Shown piece by piece: positions 63,053 to 64,000 of a DNA stretch of 64,000 nucleotides; position 1 is the first letter of the stretch; each line of letters begins with the position of its first letter. Under the pieces are notes generated by a model. The model was not told where the DNA came from, did not search any database, and worked only from the letters and a program-made list of their open reading frames with translations. The translations under genes were made by a program, and so were the position numbers. The stretch covers positions 12,721 through 76,720 of the forward strand of contig JBNJEH010000005.1 of NCBI GenBank assembly GCA_051745635.1, in the 5' to 3' direction. Origin of the DNA: Brumimicrobium sp051745635 (GTDB lineage: Bacteria > Bacteroidota > Bacteroidia > Flavobacteriales_D > Crocinitomicaceae).

Positions 63053-64000
63053 ATGGCGAAAAATTTAGTAATTGTTGAGTCCCCCGCTAAAGCAAAAACG
63101 ATCGAAGGATACCTGGGAAAAGATTTTGTTGTGAAATCGAGTTATGGTCACGTTCGAGATCTGGCGAAAAAAGGTATTGCCATCGACATAGAAAACAACT
63201 TTACACCGCAATACGCAGTGAGCACCGATAAAAAACAAGTGATTTCCGAGTTAAAAAAACTTGTAAAACAAGCAGAAACTGTTTGGCTCGCTACGGATGA
63301 GGACCGCGAAGGAGAAGCTATATCGTGGCACTTGTATGAAACCCTCGACCTCGATAAAAAAGAGACCAAGCGCATCACGTTTAATGAAATTACTAAAGTA
63401 GCCGTTCAAAAAGCTATTGATAATCCGCGTTCCATAAATCGCGAATTGGTGGATGCACAGCAGGCGCGCCGCGTTTTAGATCGATTGGTTGGATTCGAAC
63501 TCTCCCCAGTACTCTGGAAGAAGGTTAAACCCAGTTTATCGGCAGGTCGGGTACAATCCGTCGCCGTGCGTTTACTCGTAGAACGGGAGCGCAAAATTCA
63601 ACAATTCACGCCTGAAAATTACTTTTTAGTCACTGGTCAGTTTCAAATAGAAAAAGATACCATTGAAGCAAAGCTGGCGCACAATCTCCATAAAAAACCT
63701 GAAGCTGAACAGTTTTTAGAACAATGCAAAACGGCTGATTTTAAAATAACAGATGTTCAGAAAAAGCCAGCAACTAAAAACCCTTCTGCTCCTTTTACGA
63801 CTTCTACATTGCAGCAGCAGGCCAGTTTAAAATTAGGCTTCAGCGTTTCACGTACGATGCGCGTCGCTCAATCTCTCTATGAAGCCGGTCACATCACGTA
63901 TATGCGTACCGACAGTGTTAATTTATCAGAAACGGCGATTGACGGTGCCAAAGATGCGATCGTAAAGAGTTATGGCAACGACTACAGCAATCCAAAACGA
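63053..64000 (+). CDS. topA: DNA topoisomerase I, N-terminal part (3' end outside window)
   Basis: 316 codons from the ATG at 63053 run to the window edge without a stop. The TOPRIM domain starts NLVIVESPAKAKTIEGYLGK, with the acidic triad in TDEDREGEAISWH. The catalytic tyrosine is Y283 in HITYMRTDSVNLS. SAGRVQSVAVRLLVERE is another family signature. It relaxes negative supercoils by single-strand nicking. The C-terminal DNA-binding domains lie beyond the window. It is divergent from miaB. Confidence 0.97.
   Translation, partial: MAKNLVIVESPAKAKTIEGYLGKDFVVKSSYGHVRDLAKKGIAIDIENNFTPQYAVSTDKKQVISELKKLVKQAETVWLATDEDREGEAISWHLYETLDLDKKETKRITFNEITKVAVQKAIDNPRSINRELVDAQQARRVLDRLVGFELSPVLWKKVKPSLSAGRVQSVAVRLLVERERKIQQFTPENYFLVTGQFQIEKDTIEAKLAHNLHKKPEAEQFLEQCKTADFKITDVQKKPATKNPSAPFTTSTLQQQASLKLGFSVSRTMRVAQSLYEAGHITYMRTDSVNLSETAIDGAKDAIVKSYGNDYSNPKR

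Noticed and set aside
63481..63500. GGATTCGAACTC as a tRNA T-loop
   Set aside because: It lies within the topA coding sequence and no acceptor or anticodon stem fits around it.

Overview
The window reads as a chromosome segment of a Bacteroidota bacterium, most likely of the Flavobacteriales type. This rests on type IX secretion (T9SS) cargo with gliding-motility-type C-terminal domains, a PorP/SprF homologue, the Na+-NQR operon, the PaaABCDE phenylacetyl-CoA epoxidase, DUF3667 and LemA/DUF3137 genes, and repeated TAnnTTTG promoter boxes just ahead of start codons. Coding is dense and on both strands. No rRNA, tRNA, CRISPR array, prophage or integrated island was seen.

Layout. 1-9.0 kb: the tail of a secreted T9SS protein, a 48-bp perfect palindrome, a giant secreted alpha-2-macroglobulin-like protein, a gene-free stretch with an orphan terminator-like hairpin, and a small exported protein. 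9.0-14.8 kb: phenylacetate degradation, with two tandem PaaE reductases plus an SDR on the minus strand, divergent from paaABCD. 14.8-18.4 kb: CbpM/CbpA co-chaperones and a CPH-type (CopB-like) copper ATPase. 18.6-29.8 kb: a minus-strand block of secreted proteins, consisting of a SprB-like protein broken by an in-frame TAG, a small T9SS protein, and a compact adhesin - PorP/SprF - TPR/propeller/OmpA/DUF1573 unit.

30-38.9 kb: dnaK, lemA-DUF3137, a secreted von Willebrand D-domain protein, then purM-prfA-pyrF. 39.1-39.6 kb: an IS200-like/REP-associated transposase between inverted copies of a two-hairpin repeat. 39.9-44.4 kb: adenine deaminase, a DUF3667 protein, a CDF metal exporter, a pterin dehydratase and purE. 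44.7-50.8 kb: nqrABCDEF, the sodium-pumping NADH:quinone oxidoreductase, with a promoter at one end and a terminator at the other. 51-55.6 kb: apaG, msrB, an MFS transporter, a queuosine-precursor transporter, a small acidic protein and gpsA. 55.8-62.7 kb: groES-groEL and a five-gene operon miaB - sigma-54 activator - lptE - TPR protein - secG. 63.05 kb to the end: the start of topA.

Most of the window is housekeeping (nucleotide synthesis, protein folding, respiration, envelope assembly). The unusual content is in the secreted-protein block, the tandem paaE pair, the transposase with its repeats, and several unexplained palindromes. I did not find a convincing wholly new multi-gene system. 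The best candidates for follow-up are the amber-interrupted adhesin, the REP/transposase unit, the perfect palindrome and the adhesin-PorP-OmpA/DUF1573 cassette.
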